Source of the DNA: JAWHTC01 sp032586155
GTDB lineage: Bacteria; Pseudomonadota; Alphaproteobacteria; Rhodobacterales; Rhodobacteraceae
Direction: 5' to 3'
Length of the DNA: 64,000 nucleotides
Assembly: GCF_032586155.1 (NCBI RefSeq)
Contig: NZ_JAWHTC010000002.1
Span: forward strand, 1,116,001 to 1,180,000
The translations under genes were made by a program, and so were the position numbers. Below the pieces are notes generated by a model. It saw only the letters and a list, made by a program, of their open reading frames with translations. It was not told the DNA's origin and ran no database searches. Below, piece after piece: positions 24,953-33,369 of this stretch. Position 1 is the stretch's first letter. Each line of letters begins with the position of its first letter.

Positions 24953-25780
24953 CTACAGGTCCTCGTTGAAGAGGTTGCCGGGGGCGTTGGACTGCATCCC
25001 GCCAGACAAGGGAAGGATCGCGCCCGAGACATAAGCGCCGCCGCGACTGCAGAGGTATTGTAACGCGCCCGCGATATCCTCAGGTGTGCCGACACGGCCA
25101 AGGGGAACACCCTTGGCGGCTTGTTGTTGACCGGCCTCGGAGGCGAGCGCGAAAGCGGTCATTTTCGAGACGAACGGGCCGGGGGCAATAGCGTTGACGG
25201 TGATGCCCTGCGGGGCGAGGTCATTCGACAGGACACGGGTCATGTGATGCACCGCGCCCTTGGAGACGGCATAGGAATAGGTGGCTGTGCCCTTGGGGAT
25301 GTCGCCCATGACCGAACCCACGTTAACCACGCGCGCGGGGTCGTTCGGCGCCGAACCCTTGAGCAGCAGCGGCAGCAGTTCCTGTGTCAGGTGAAACATG
25401 CCCTGCACGTTCAGCGACAGGAGCTTGTCCCAGGCGTCATAGGGGTGTTCACCTATCGGCGCGCCCCAGGTGCGCCCGGCGTTGTTCATCAGGATGTGCA
25501 ACGTGTCGGTGCGCGATGTGACCTCTGCGACGATGGCGTCGATACCCTCTTCAGTGGCGACGTCGCCGCCGAAGCCTTCGACGCTGCCGGGCAGGCCAAG
25601 CGCGTTGACCTCGTCGGCGACGGCGGCGCAGGCATCGGCCTTGCGCGAACAGATGATGACACGCGCACCTGCAGCAGCGAGGCCTTCGGTCGCCATCCGG
25701 CCAATGCCGGTGGCGCCACCGGTGACAAGGGCCACCTTGCCGGTCAGATCAAACAGGGCGTTGGGGGTGAGGGTGGTCAT
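24953..25780 (-). CDS. SDR-family oxidoreductase
   Basis: A 275-residue classical SDR. Cofactor motif VTGGATGIGRMATEGLAAAGARVIICSRKADA: the Arg after Ser (SRK) at the end of strand 2 favours NADP(H). NNAGRTWGAP, the catalytic Ser (VGSVMG) and Tyr-x3-Lys (YAVSK) are present. The relatives include 3-ketoacyl reductases and enzymes such as LvaD that act on keto-acyl-CoA. The ATG at 25780 has a clear AAGGAGA site. It probably handles a keto or hydroxy group of the operon's substrate. Confidence 0.88.
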   Translation of the reverse strand: MTTLTPNALFDLTGKVALVTGGATGIGRMATEGLAAAGARVIICSRKADACAAVADEVNALGLPGSVEGFGGDVATEEGIDAIVAEVTSRTDTLHILMNNAGRTWGAPIGEHPYDAWDKLLSLNVQGMFHLTQELLPLLLKGSAPNDPARVVNVGSVMGDIPKGTATYSYAVSKGAVHHMTRVLSNDLAPQGITVNAIAPGPFVSKMTAFALASEAGQQQAAKGVPLGRVGTPEDIAGALQYLCSRGGAYVSGAILPLSGGMQSNAPGNLFNEDL

Positions 25781-25793
25781 TGGGTGATCTCCT

Positions 25794-26912
25794 TCAAAGT
25801 CCGCGATGGGCGGCGATAATGGCCGCGTGATAGCCGTAATCACCCAGCCATTCGGCCCCGACACGGGCACGTTTCATGAAAAATCCGGCATCGTATTCGT
25901 CGGTCATTCCGATGCCGCCATGCATCTGCACACCTTCCATCACGGCGAGTTTTGCCGTTTGTGTAGCGCGAGCCTTGGCGAGGCTGACCGCAAGGTCAGA
26001 CGAGCCGCCTGCATCCAGAACCCGGCCTGCGTTGGCGATGGCGGAAGCGGTGACTTCGATCTCGCTGAAGAGATGCGCGGCGCGATGTTGCAGGGCCTGG
26101 AAAGAGCCGATGGTGCGGCCGAATTGTTTGCGCTCTTTCAGGTAGCCAAGGGTGATCGCGGCGATGCCCGAGGAAAGACCGGTCAGTTCGGCGGCAAGGG
26201 CGGCCTGTCCGGCCTGAAGCGCGGGGGTGATCGCGGCGAGGCCATTGTCGACGTCTCCGATCACGTCATCGCCGGTGGCCTCGACATTGTCGAAGTCGAG
26301 CGTGGCGAAGTCGCGGGCGTCGATGCTGTTTGCGGCCTCGCGGTTCAGGCCTGCACGGTCGGCATCAAGGTTAAACAAGGTCAGGCCCTGCGTTTCGCCT
26401 GCGCTGCCTGAGGTACGGGCGAGAACCAGAATGCGATTGGCAGAGGCACCGTCGGCAACGAAGCATTTCCGCCCCGACAGGCGGAAGGCGTTGCCCTCGC
26501 CACGCGCTTGAAGCGCGCTGTGCTTGGGGGAAAACTTGGCGCTTTCGTCAATCGCGAGCGCATATAGGGCCTGACCGGCGGCGATATCCGCCAAATGATC
26601 GGACCCGGCATCGCGCAGGGCTGTCGCGGCGATGACTGCAGAAGCGATGAATGGTGACGCCACCAGAGTCTTGCCCATTTCCTCGGAGAGGATGCCGGCG
26701 GCACGGTGGCCCATATCTGCCCCGCCAGCCTCTTCCGGTAATAGCACCCCGGCCCAACCCATCTGGGCCATTTCGGACCAGAGTGCGGGATCATACGAGC
26801 GCACCGCGTCGCGGTTGGCACGGAAAGCCGACAGCGGTGCATTTTCTTCCAGGAACCCGCGCGCAGCGTCGCGCAGCATGACCTCGTCTTCGGTATCGAG
26901 CAGTTTTTCCAT
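25794..26912 (-). CDS. Acyl-CoA dehydrogenase, smaller/degenerate partner subunit
   Basis: A 372-residue acyl-CoA dehydrogenase-fold protein with an N-terminal helical domain, a beta-domain and a C-terminal domain containing RKQFGRTIGSFQALQH and QMHGGIGMTDEYD. It follows a second dehydrogenase gene by 12 bases. Paired genes of this kind often encode heteromeric alpha2beta2 dehydrogenases, as in bacterial steroid side-chain degradation, where only one partner holds the full FAD and catalytic set. No assignment of substrate is possible from sequence alone. Confidence 0.88.
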   Translation of the reverse strand: MEKLLDTEDEVMLRDAARGFLEENAPLSAFRANRDAVRSYDPALWSEMAQMGWAGVLLPEEAGGADMGHRAAGILSEEMGKTLVASPFIASAVIAATALRDAGSDHLADIAAGQALYALAIDESAKFSPKHSALQARGEGNAFRLSGRKCFVADGASANRILVLARTSGSAGETQGLTLFNLDADRAGLNREAANSIDARDFATLDFDNVEATGDDVIGDVDNGLAAITPALQAGQAALAAELTGLSSGIAAITLGYLKERKQFGRTIGSFQALQHRAAHLFSEIEVTASAIANAGRVLDAGGSSDLAVSLAKARATQTAKLAVMEGVQMHGGIGMTDEYDAGFFMKRARVGAEWLGDYGYHAAIIAAHRGL

Positions 26913-26924
26913 GTCAGCGGCGCC

Positions 26925-28088
26925 TCATTTCGACGGCAGTTCGAGAACGCGCTTGGCGATGATGTCGAGCATCACCTCCGAGGTGCCGCCCTCGATCGAG
27001 TTGGCCTTGGTCCTGAGCCATGTCGCCGCCGCTCCGTCTTCCCAATCGAGCGAATTTGTACCTCGGGCCGACATGACAATCTCGTGCCGGCGTTTGTTCA
27101 ACTCGGTGCCATAGTATTTCAGCATTGCAGAGGCGTGGCCGACGCCCTGACCGGCCTCGGCCATGTCCTTGTAGCGCTCCATAGTTAGGGCAAAGGCCAT
27201 GGCATCGACTTCAAGCTCCATCGCCTGGGTTTGGATGAATGGGTCGGCAGCGGCAACCGGATCAAGTGTGCCCATCAGGTCTGCTAGTGTGGACCCGGCA
27301 AGAAGACCGCCACCACCGCCACCAATCATTTCACGTTCGTGGGTCAAAAGGTACTTGGCCACATCCCAGCCGCGATTCATTTCACCGACAATTGTTCCCT
27401 CCTTGGGCACTTTCACATTGTCGAAGAAGGTCTCGCAGAAGGGGGACGCGCCCGAGATCAGGCGGATGGGTTTGGTGGTCACGCCCGGTGCTTCCATGTC
27501 GATCAGCATGAAAGAAATGCCGAGGTGTTTGGGGGCCTCGCGGTCAGTGCGCACCAGGGCGAAAATCTTGTCAGCCTTGTCGGCATAGGACGTCCAGATT
27601 TTCGAGCCGTTGACCAGCCAGTGATCGCCCATGTCCTCGGCTCTCGTCTGCACGTTGGCAAGGTCCGATCCGGCGCCGGGTTCAGAATAGCCCTGACACC
27701 AGCGGATTTTGCCGGCGGTGATGTCGGGCAAATGCGCTGCTTTCTGTTCGTCGGTACCGAATTTCAGTAGGGCCGGGCCAAGCATCCAGATGCCGAAGCT
27801 TTGCAATGGGGAGGGCGCGCCAGAACGATCCATTTCCTCGCGCAGGATTTTCTCCTCCGCACGTGACAGCCCGCCGCCGCCGTATTCGGTGGGCCAGCGC
27901 GGGCAGGTCAGGCCGCGGGCATGGCAGCGGGAAAGCCAGTCGCGTTGGGCGCCCGAAGTGAACTGCCAGTTGCGACCGCCCCAGCAGATGGTTTCCTCGC
28001 TTTGTGCAACGCCCTGCAATTCGGGCGGCAGGTTGGCGGCAATCCAATCGGCGATTTCCGTGCGGAAGTTTTCAAGAGTTTCGGACAT
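26925..28088 (-). CDS. Acyl-CoA dehydrogenase, main subunit
   Basis: A 387-residue acyl-CoA dehydrogenase. Flavin and substrate motifs are CQGYSEPGAGSDLANVQTRAE and GSKIWTSYADKADKIF, with C-terminal SIEGGTSEVMLDIIAKRVL. It oxidises acyl-CoA to trans-2-enoyl-CoA, passing electrons to ETF. Together with the neighbouring subunit it forms the first oxidative step of the operon's pathway. It is separated from the upstream CoA ligase by 161 bases holding a perfect palindrome, so it may start its own transcript. Confidence 0.9.
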   Translation of the reverse strand: MSETLENFRTEIADWIAANLPPELQGVAQSEETICWGGRNWQFTSGAQRDWLSRCHARGLTCPRWPTEYGGGGLSRAEEKILREEMDRSGAPSPLQSFGIWMLGPALLKFGTDEQKAAHLPDITAGKIRWCQGYSEPGAGSDLANVQTRAEDMGDHWLVNGSKIWTSYADKADKIFALVRTDREAPKHLGISFMLIDMEAPGVTTKPIRLISGASPFCETFFDNVKVPKEGTIVGEMNRGWDVAKYLLTHEREMIGGGGGGLLAGSTLADLMGTLDPVAAADPFIQTQAMELEVDAMAFALTMERYKDMAEAGQGVGHASAMLKYYGTELNKRRHEIVMSARGTNSLDWEDGAAATWLRTKANSIEGGTSEVMLDIIAKRVLELPSK

Positions 28089-28201
28089 GCGGTTTCCTCC
28101 CAGAACCTCTGGTAGGGCACACCGAAAGGGGGGTGCCGCGCAAGGGGGCGTCGGGTTTGACGGTGCGTCACGGCGTCGTGTGCCGTAGCGTTCTGGCGCG
28201 C

Positions 28202-28226
28202 GCCAAGGCCTTTATAAGGCCTTGGC
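28202..28226. promoter_or_regulatory. 25-base perfect palindrome upstream of the acyl-CoA dehydrogenase genes
   Basis: GCCAAGGCCTT and AAGGCCTTGGC are separated by TAT, giving an 11-bp perfect inverted repeat. It lies 114 bases before the dehydrogenase start and 24 bases after the ligase stop. It could be an operator for a TetR-type fatty-acid regulator or a terminator stem. No T-run follows on the transcribed strand, which slightly favours the operator reading. Confidence 0.5.
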
Positions 28227-28249
28227 CCAAGTCGGGATTTCAACAGGTG

Positions 28250-29881
28250 TCAGCGCTGATCCGGCAGGCGGTAGTCGCCCATGGTGCGGCGAAGGTTCAG
28301 CTTGGACACCTTGCCGGTTGCCGTCAGGGGCAGTTCATCGACCCAGATCAGGTCGTCAGGCAGCTGCCACTTGGCGAAATGTTCGGACATATGTTCGTGC
28401 ATCTCTTCAAGGCTGGGACGATCACTCCCCGCAGGTACGGCGATAAGCACCGGGCGTTCATCCCATTTCGGGTGGGGCACGGCAACCACGGCGGCATTGG
28501 CCACCGCCGGGTGAGACACTGCGGCGTTTTCAAGGTCGATCGAAGAAATCCACTCGCCGCCCGATTTCACCAAGTCCTTGGCGCGGTCCTGGATCGACAG
28601 GAACCCGTCCGGCGTGATCACTGCTACGTCTCCGGTGCCAAACCAGCCATCGGCGTCCATTGCCTCCTGACTTGCCTCGGCATTGTTGTAATAGCCCGAC
28701 ACGATGGCATTCCCGCGCACGTAAAGCTCGCCCGCAGATTGGCCATCATGGGGCTGGCGATTGCCATCTTCATCAACGATCTTGAGGTCAACGCCAAAGA
28801 TGCGGCGGCCCTGAAGTGCCTTGTAGTCGATCATCTTTTCAAAAGGCTGCTCGGCGACCCACTTGGGCATGGTGCCATGGGTGCCGATCGGCGACATTTC
28901 GGTCATGCCCCAGGCGTGAACCACGTCGACGCCCATTTTTTCAAAACGTTCGATCATCATCCGGGGGGCCGCAGATCCGCCGACAACCATGTGGCCGAAA
29001 TTGTCCGGCTTGCGGCCCTGGGCCTCGATTTCACCAGCGAGGCCCAGCCATACGGTAGGCACACCCCAGGCCGAGAATACGCTCTCGCTGTCCATCAGTT
29101 TGAACAGCGACGGGCCGTCCAGCGCCCCGCCGGGCATGATCAGCGAATGGCCCATCAGCGGCGCGAAATAAGGAAGGCCCCAGGCGTTGACGTGAAACAG
29201 CGGGACCACTGGCAGGATCTTTGACTCCGGGGGTATCGACGGGCCCAGCGTCATCGCCTCGAACAGCGCATGCAGCACGGTCGAGCGGTGCGAATAGAGC
29301 GCACCCTTGGGATTGCCGGTTGTGCCGGATGTATAACACAGGCCTGCAGCGGTGTTTTCGTCGAACTCGGGCCAGTCGATTACAGTGGGCTGTCCCTCCA
29401 GCAGTTCCTCGTAGCAGAGTGCATCAAGCGTGTTCTCGGGCATATGCGCCCGATCGGTCATGATCACATAGGTCATGCCATGGGGCAGATGATCGCGGAC
29501 CGCCTCGAGGATCGGCACGAAGGTGGTGTCGACACACATCACCTTATCCCCGGCATGGTTCACGATGTAGATCAGCTGTTCCGCCGACAGGCGTGGGTTG
29601 ATCGTGTGGCAGACGGCACCGATGCCCGAGACCGCATAGTACAATTCGAAATGGCGATAGCCGTTCCAGGCCAGTGTCGCGACACGGTCGCCCACCTTGA
29701 TCCCATGTGCCCGCAGGGCATGGGACAGCTGGGCCACACGCGCGCCGGTTTCGGCATAGGTCTGGCGGTGGATGTCGCCTTCGGTACGGACCGATACAAG
29801 CTCACCTTGCGGGTGCATTTCAGCGGCGTAGGTAATGATATCGCTGATCATCAGCGGCCGGTGCATCATCTGGCCCAACAT
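28250..29881 (-). CDS. Fatty-acyl-CoA ligase, DmdB-like
   Basis: A 543-residue AMP-forming acid-CoA ligase. The ATP motif is CYTSGTTGNPKGALYSHRS, followed by HAWGMTEMSPIG, WFGTGDVAVITPDGFLSIQDRAKDLVKSGGEWIS and the C-terminal catalytic Lys in PLTATGKVSKLNLR. The beginning MLGQMM and overall length resemble DmdB, the 3-methylmercaptopropionyl-CoA ligase of roseobacters, and related medium-chain ligases. It would activate the carboxylic acid entering the pathway encoded downstream. DmdA, DmdC and DmdD are not in the window, so DMSP breakdown is only one possibility. Confidence 0.9.
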   Translation of the reverse strand: MLGQMMHRPLMISDIITYAAEMHPQGELVSVRTEGDIHRQTYAETGARVAQLSHALRAHGIKVGDRVATLAWNGYRHFELYYAVSGIGAVCHTINPRLSAEQLIYIVNHAGDKVMCVDTTFVPILEAVRDHLPHGMTYVIMTDRAHMPENTLDALCYEELLEGQPTVIDWPEFDENTAAGLCYTSGTTGNPKGALYSHRSTVLHALFEAMTLGPSIPPESKILPVVPLFHVNAWGLPYFAPLMGHSLIMPGGALDGPSLFKLMDSESVFSAWGVPTVWLGLAGEIEAQGRKPDNFGHMVVGGSAAPRMMIERFEKMGVDVVHAWGMTEMSPIGTHGTMPKWVAEQPFEKMIDYKALQGRRIFGVDLKIVDEDGNRQPHDGQSAGELYVRGNAIVSGYYNNAEASQEAMDADGWFGTGDVAVITPDGFLSIQDRAKDLVKSGGEWISSIDLENAAVSHPAVANAAVVAVPHPKWDERPVLIAVPAGSDRPSLEEMHEHMSEHFAKWQLPDDLIWVDELPLTATGKVSKLNLRRTMGDYRLPDQR

Positions 29882-30047
29882 GGCGGTTTCCTCTCTCCCT
29901 GGCTTTTGGTGACCAGAGCCTATGCCGGGCCGGGCAGGATTGGGAAGCGGTTTTGCGTGTCGTGACGTTCCGGCATTTCATGGCCTGAGCCCTTGCGGCG
30001 AGGCCGGGCTGGTCACTAACGTGGCCAGGCAACAGGAGGGCACACGC

Positions 30048-31016
30048 ATGAAGGCAATCGTCTGCAAGGAATATGGACCGCTTGAGGATCTGGTGATCGA
30101 GGATGTGCCCGCCCCCGAACCACGCAAGGGCCAGATCGCGATCAAGGTTGAGGCGGCGGGGGTGAACTATCCCGATGGGCTGTTGGTTCAGGGGCTTTAC
30201 CAGATGAAGCCGCCGACCCCCTTTACTCCAGGAATGGAGGTGGCCGGGACGGTGGCCGCCGTGGGTGAAGGTGTCAGTGGATTTGCTGTGGGCGACCGGG
30301 TGGCGGGCAAGGGTGGCTTAGGCGGTTACGCCGAACTGATCGCCATGCCCGCGAACCAGTGTTTCGTCATGCCAGACGGGATGGACCCGGCGGATGCCTG
30401 CGCGTTGATGGTGGCCTACGGCACTTCGCATCACGCCTTGAAACAACGTGCCGATCTGAAAGCCGGGGAAACTCTGGTGGTGTTTGGCGCTTCGGGGGCA
30501 ACCGGCATCGCGGCGGTTCAGATCGGCAAGATCATGGGCGCCCGTGTCATCGGCGTAGCCTCGACCGAGGAAAAGCGCACACTGGCGCAGGAAGCCGGCG
30601 CCGACGAAGTGATCGGCTATGACAATCTCAAGGATGACGTCAAACGCCTGACCAAGGGCAAGGGTGCCGATGTCTGCTATGATGTGGTTGGTGGCGATGC
30701 CTTCCACGCGGCCAGCCGGTTCATGGGACGCAACGGACGGTTGTTGGTGATTGGCTTTGCCGGGGGCGAGATTCCGAAGCTTCCAGTCAACCTGACCCTG
30801 GTCAAGGAATACAGTGTCGTGGGTGTGTTCTGGGGTAATTTCACTATGCACGAGCCGGATGTCTATGCGGCCAACATGGAAGAATTGTTTGGCTGGTATG
30901 CCGCGGGCAAGGTCAAACCGTTGATCGAGGGGCGCTATCCGCTCGAGGACGCTGCCGCCGTGCTGGCACGCGTCCTCGGCCGCGGAGCCACGGGCAAGAT
31001 CGTCCTGACCCCCTGA
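30048..31016 (+). CDS. NADPH:quinone oxidoreductase family protein
   Basis: A 322-residue zeta-crystallin-like MDR protein. The nucleotide motif is FGASGATGIAAVQIGKIMGARVIGVAST, with GVNYPDGLLVQGLYQMKPPTPFTPGMEVAGTV in the catalytic domain. No zinc ligands are present. It reduces quinones or acryloyl-CoA-like enones with NADPH; some relatives (AcuI) reduce acryloyl-CoA, but this protein lacks a specific diagnostic that I can see. The in-frame extension upstream of 30048 has no ribosome site, while the chosen ATG follows ACAGGAGGG. It is divergent from the CoA ligase operon and convergent with cbbR. Confidence 0.88.
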   Translation: MKAIVCKEYGPLEDLVIEDVPAPEPRKGQIAIKVEAAGVNYPDGLLVQGLYQMKPPTPFTPGMEVAGTVAAVGEGVSGFAVGDRVAGKGGLGGYAELIAMPANQCFVMPDGMDPADACALMVAYGTSHHALKQRADLKAGETLVVFGASGATGIAAVQIGKIMGARVIGVASTEEKRTLAQEAGADEVIGYDNLKDDVKRLTKGKGADVCYDVVGGDAFHAASRFMGRNGRLLVIGFAGGEIPKLPVNLTLVKEYSVVGVFWGNFTMHEPDVYAANMEELFGWYAAGKVKPLIEGRYPLEDAAAVLARVLGRGATGKIVLTP

Positions 31017-31036
31017 GCAGACTACCCAAGCCGCAC

Positions 31037-31058
31037 CTCTTTCTTGGCACAAATACTC
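31037..31058. repeat. Convergent-junction repeat, single arm (reverse)
   Basis: CTCTTTCTTGG...AAATACTC is the reverse complement of the GAGTATTT...CAAGAAAGAG arm. It lies 20 bases after the quinone oxidoreductase stop, between convergent genes. Confidence 0.7.
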
Positions 31059-31154
31059 GAATCGCGACCGGGCAATCTGGTGCTGTGGTAAAACCGGAAT
31101 GCAGACCATGCGGTGCGCTGAGCGCTAGCTCGGCGCCACCAGATGCCGTGCGGG

Positions 31155-31198
31155 CCGAGCGAAGCGAGGCCCCAGGCGACGCCGTCTGGCGGCGCAAC
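31155..31198. repeat. CCGAGCGAAGCGAGGCC block, copy 2
   Basis: CCGAGCGAAGCGAGGCC (31155-31171) is followed by CAGGCGACGCC and GGCGGCGCAA. It repeats the 16291 block with only a few changes and ends just before the cbbR stop. Confidence 0.7.
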
Positions 31199-31201
31199 CC
31201 C

Positions 31202-32125
31202 TCAAACCTGCGGCAGGAACGCTCCTTTCTGGTCCGAGATGTGGCCAAAGACCGATTGTAAGGTCGGTGAGAGCTCCAGATCGGCGCGGTGCAGCAGGTA
31301 CCATTGTCTCCGGATCGGCAGGGTATCAGCATCCAGGGCAACCAGCCGCCCCGAGCGCAGTTCCTCGGTCACCGTGTGTTGCGAGATCATGGCGACGCCA
31401 AGGTTGGCGATCACCGCCTGTTTGATGGTTTCGTTTGATTCCATTTCGATCAGCCGGTAGGGCGTGCCGCCACCGATCCGGTCGAGATAGCGGGTCATCA
31501 GAATACGGGTGCCCGACCCCTGCTCGCGGGCGATGAATGTCTGGTCCAGAAGGGCCTGCGGCGCAATGCCACGCTGCCCCGCCAGGGGGTGATCGGGCGA
31601 GGCAATCATCACGTGCGGATGCTCGCCGATCGGTTCGGATGTGACAGATGGGGTGCGCGGCGGCCGGCCCATGATGGCCAGCTCGATCGTGCGCTGTTGC
31701 AGAGCGGTGATTATGCCGTCCCGGTTGGAAACCTTGAGCGAGACCTCGATGTCCGGAAATGCCGTGCGCAACTGAGCCACGAGTTGCGGTGCAAAATACT
31801 TGCCGGTCGAAACCACGCCAAGCATTACGAGGCCACTGCGTCCTTCCTTGTAAGCTCTTAATTTCTTGGAACAAATTTCAAGTGCGGACTCGATTGTGAT
31901 GTTCGCATCCAGTACCGCGCGCCCCTCGTTGGTGAGTTGCGCCCCACCTGATGACGAACGGTCCAGCAGAGTGCAGTCGAGATTCTGCTCCAGAGTGCGC
32001 AATTGGGTATGCACCGCCGGAGGGGTCAGTGATAGTATTTCGGCGGCGGCGGTGATCGACCCGAATTCAGCCACCGCACGCAAGGCGCGAAGTTGTTTCA
32101 AGGTGATCGATTCCAGGCGGGCCAT
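31202..32125 (-). CDS. cbbR: LysR-family regulator of the Calvin cycle operon
   Basis: A 307-residue LysR protein. The N-terminal helix-turn-helix reads LKQLRALRAVAEFGSITAAAEILSLTPPAVHTQLRTLE, and the effector domain contains GVVSTGKYFAPQLVAQLRTAFPDIEVSL, a stretch typical of CbbR. CbbR activates cbb operons in response to metabolites such as RuBP, ATP or NADPH. It is divergent from fbp across about 108 bases of AT-rich DNA, the classical cbbR placement. Presence of a true CbbR adds weight to the idea that a complete cycle, including RuBisCO, operates in this organism. Confidence 0.93.
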   Translation of the reverse strand: MARLESITLKQLRALRAVAEFGSITAAAEILSLTPPAVHTQLRTLEQNLDCTLLDRSSSGGAQLTNEGRAVLDANITIESALEICSKKLRAYKEGRSGLVMLGVVSTGKYFAPQLVAQLRTAFPDIEVSLKVSNRDGIITALQQRTIELAIMGRPPRTPSVTSEPIGEHPHVMIASPDHPLAGQRGIAPQALLDQTFIAREQGSGTRILMTRYLDRIGGGTPYRLIEMESNETIKQAVIANLGVAMISQHTVTEELRSGRLVALDADTLPIRRQWYLLHRADLELSPTLQSVFGHISDQKGAFLPQV

Positions 32126-32146
32126 TAAATTATTTTTACTCCGGGC

Positions 32147-32169
32147 TTTATTTTATTAAATTCTATAAA
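32147..32169. promoter_or_regulatory. Candidate CbbR operator in the cbbR-fbp intergenic region
   Basis: TTTAT (32147-32151) and ATAAA (32165-32169) form an inverted repeat around an AT-rich core, and the interval contains T-N11-A pairs as LysR sites do. It lies midway between the two divergent starts. Assignment rests on position and symmetry only. Confidence 0.45.
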
Positions 32170-32233
32170 CCTTCCAACTCTGGAATATCAACCCCAACGA
32201 ACGCTGCCAGTCCAGAATCGGGAGGGGATGAAG

Positions 32234-33241
32234 ATGACAGCCACAGGACAGGTCATAAAGACAGACCGCATGCCGGCCGAGCTTGCCCCGATCATCGAGG
32301 CGCTTTGCGAGGTAGGCATTGGCGTTGCCGATATCATTGCCAAGGGGGCGTTGGCGGGGGCGCTGGGCGCGGGTGTTGGCGAAAACACCGACGGTGACCA
32401 GCAAAAGGCACTCGACGTCATGGCGGACGAAATGTTCGCCGAGCGACTGAAATCCACTGGTGTGCGTTATTATGCCAGCGAAGAGCAGGAAGACGTGGTC
32501 GAGTTGAACCCGGAGGGGGATTACGCGCTGGCGATTGATCCGTTGGATGGGTCCTCGAACATCGACGTGAACGTGTCGATTGGGACGATCTTCTCGATCT
32601 TCAAGGCAAATGATGGAGCCGAGGAAAGCTTCTTGCGCAAGGCGCGGGAACAGTTGGCTGGCGGCTATATCATTTTTGGTCCGGCGACTGCGCTGGTCGT
32701 GACCTTCGGGGATGGTACCCAGATGTACACTCTGGATCGTGACAGTGGTGAATACATCCTGACCAACGATCGAATGGAAATTCCGGCCACGTCCAAGGAG
32801 TTTGCGATCAACGCCTCGAACTACCGTCATTGGACCAAGCCGGTTCGTGCCTATATCGACGATTGCCTGGCCGGCGATACCGGTCCGCGGGATCGCAACT
32901 ACAACATGCGCTGGGTGGCGAGTCTGGTGGCGGAAACCCACCGGATCCTGACCCGCGGCGGTGTGTTCCTTTATCCCGGTGACGCACGTCCGGGGTACGA
33001 GCGCGGCCGGTTGCGCATGGTTTACGAATGTGCGCCGATGGCGTTCCTGGTCGAGCAGGCTTCGGGCAAGGCGACCGATGGTTGCGACCCGATCCTGGAC
33101 CAGACAGCCGAAAGCCTGCATGCGCGCACGCCTCTGGTGTTCGGGTCGTCCGAGAAAGTCGACCGGGTGGCAACCTATCACGATCTGCCGGACGAGGAGG
33201 TTTCGGCGCTCTTTGGGCAACGCGGGCTGTTCCGCGGGTAA
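32234..33241 (+). CDS. fbp: Class I fructose-1,6-bisphosphatase
   Basis: A 335-residue class I FBPase. The metal and substrate motif DPLDGSSNIDVNVSIGTIFSIF and the YYASEEQEDVVE region are intact, and ARPGYERGRLRMVYECAPMAFLVEQASGKA is the C-terminal substrate site. It removes the 1-phosphate of fructose-1,6-bisphosphate, and the cbb-operon versions probably also act on sedoheptulose-1,7-bisphosphate, for which no separate enzyme is seen here. ATG 32234 is preferred over 32228 because GGAGGGG directly abuts the earlier one. First gene of the cbb operon (cbbF). Confidence 0.95.
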   Translation: MTATGQVIKTDRMPAELAPIIEALCEVGIGVADIIAKGALAGALGAGVGENTDGDQQKALDVMADEMFAERLKSTGVRYYASEEQEDVVELNPEGDYALAIDPLDGSSNIDVNVSIGTIFSIFKANDGAEESFLRKAREQLAGGYIIFGPATALVVTFGDGTQMYTLDRDSGEYILTNDRMEIPATSKEFAINASNYRHWTKPVRAYIDDCLAGDTGPRDRNYNMRWVASLVAETHRILTRGGVFLYPGDARPGYERGRLRMVYECAPMAFLVEQASGKATDGCDPILDQTAESLHARTPLVFGSSEKVDRVATYHDLPDEEVSALFGQRGLFRG

Positions 33242-33369
33242 GAAGCTGCGTCTGCCGCGTGGGAGGAGACACAAGGCAAGGCGCGCAGGGCAACACTTCA
33301 AAGGAGAGGGTACTGAGCCGATTTCGCAGATACTGACTGAAAGACGCCAGCGCTTATAGGGAAGAGAAA

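Noticed and set aside
29909..30016. Inverted GTGACCAG/CTGGTCAC pair between the CoA ligase and quinone oxidoreductase genes
   Set aside because: The arms are 92 bases apart and only eight bases long, within chance expectation.
32156..33301. Long minus-strand frame opposite fbp
   Set aside because: Fbp motifs are unmistakable; the antisense frame shows no protein-like composition.
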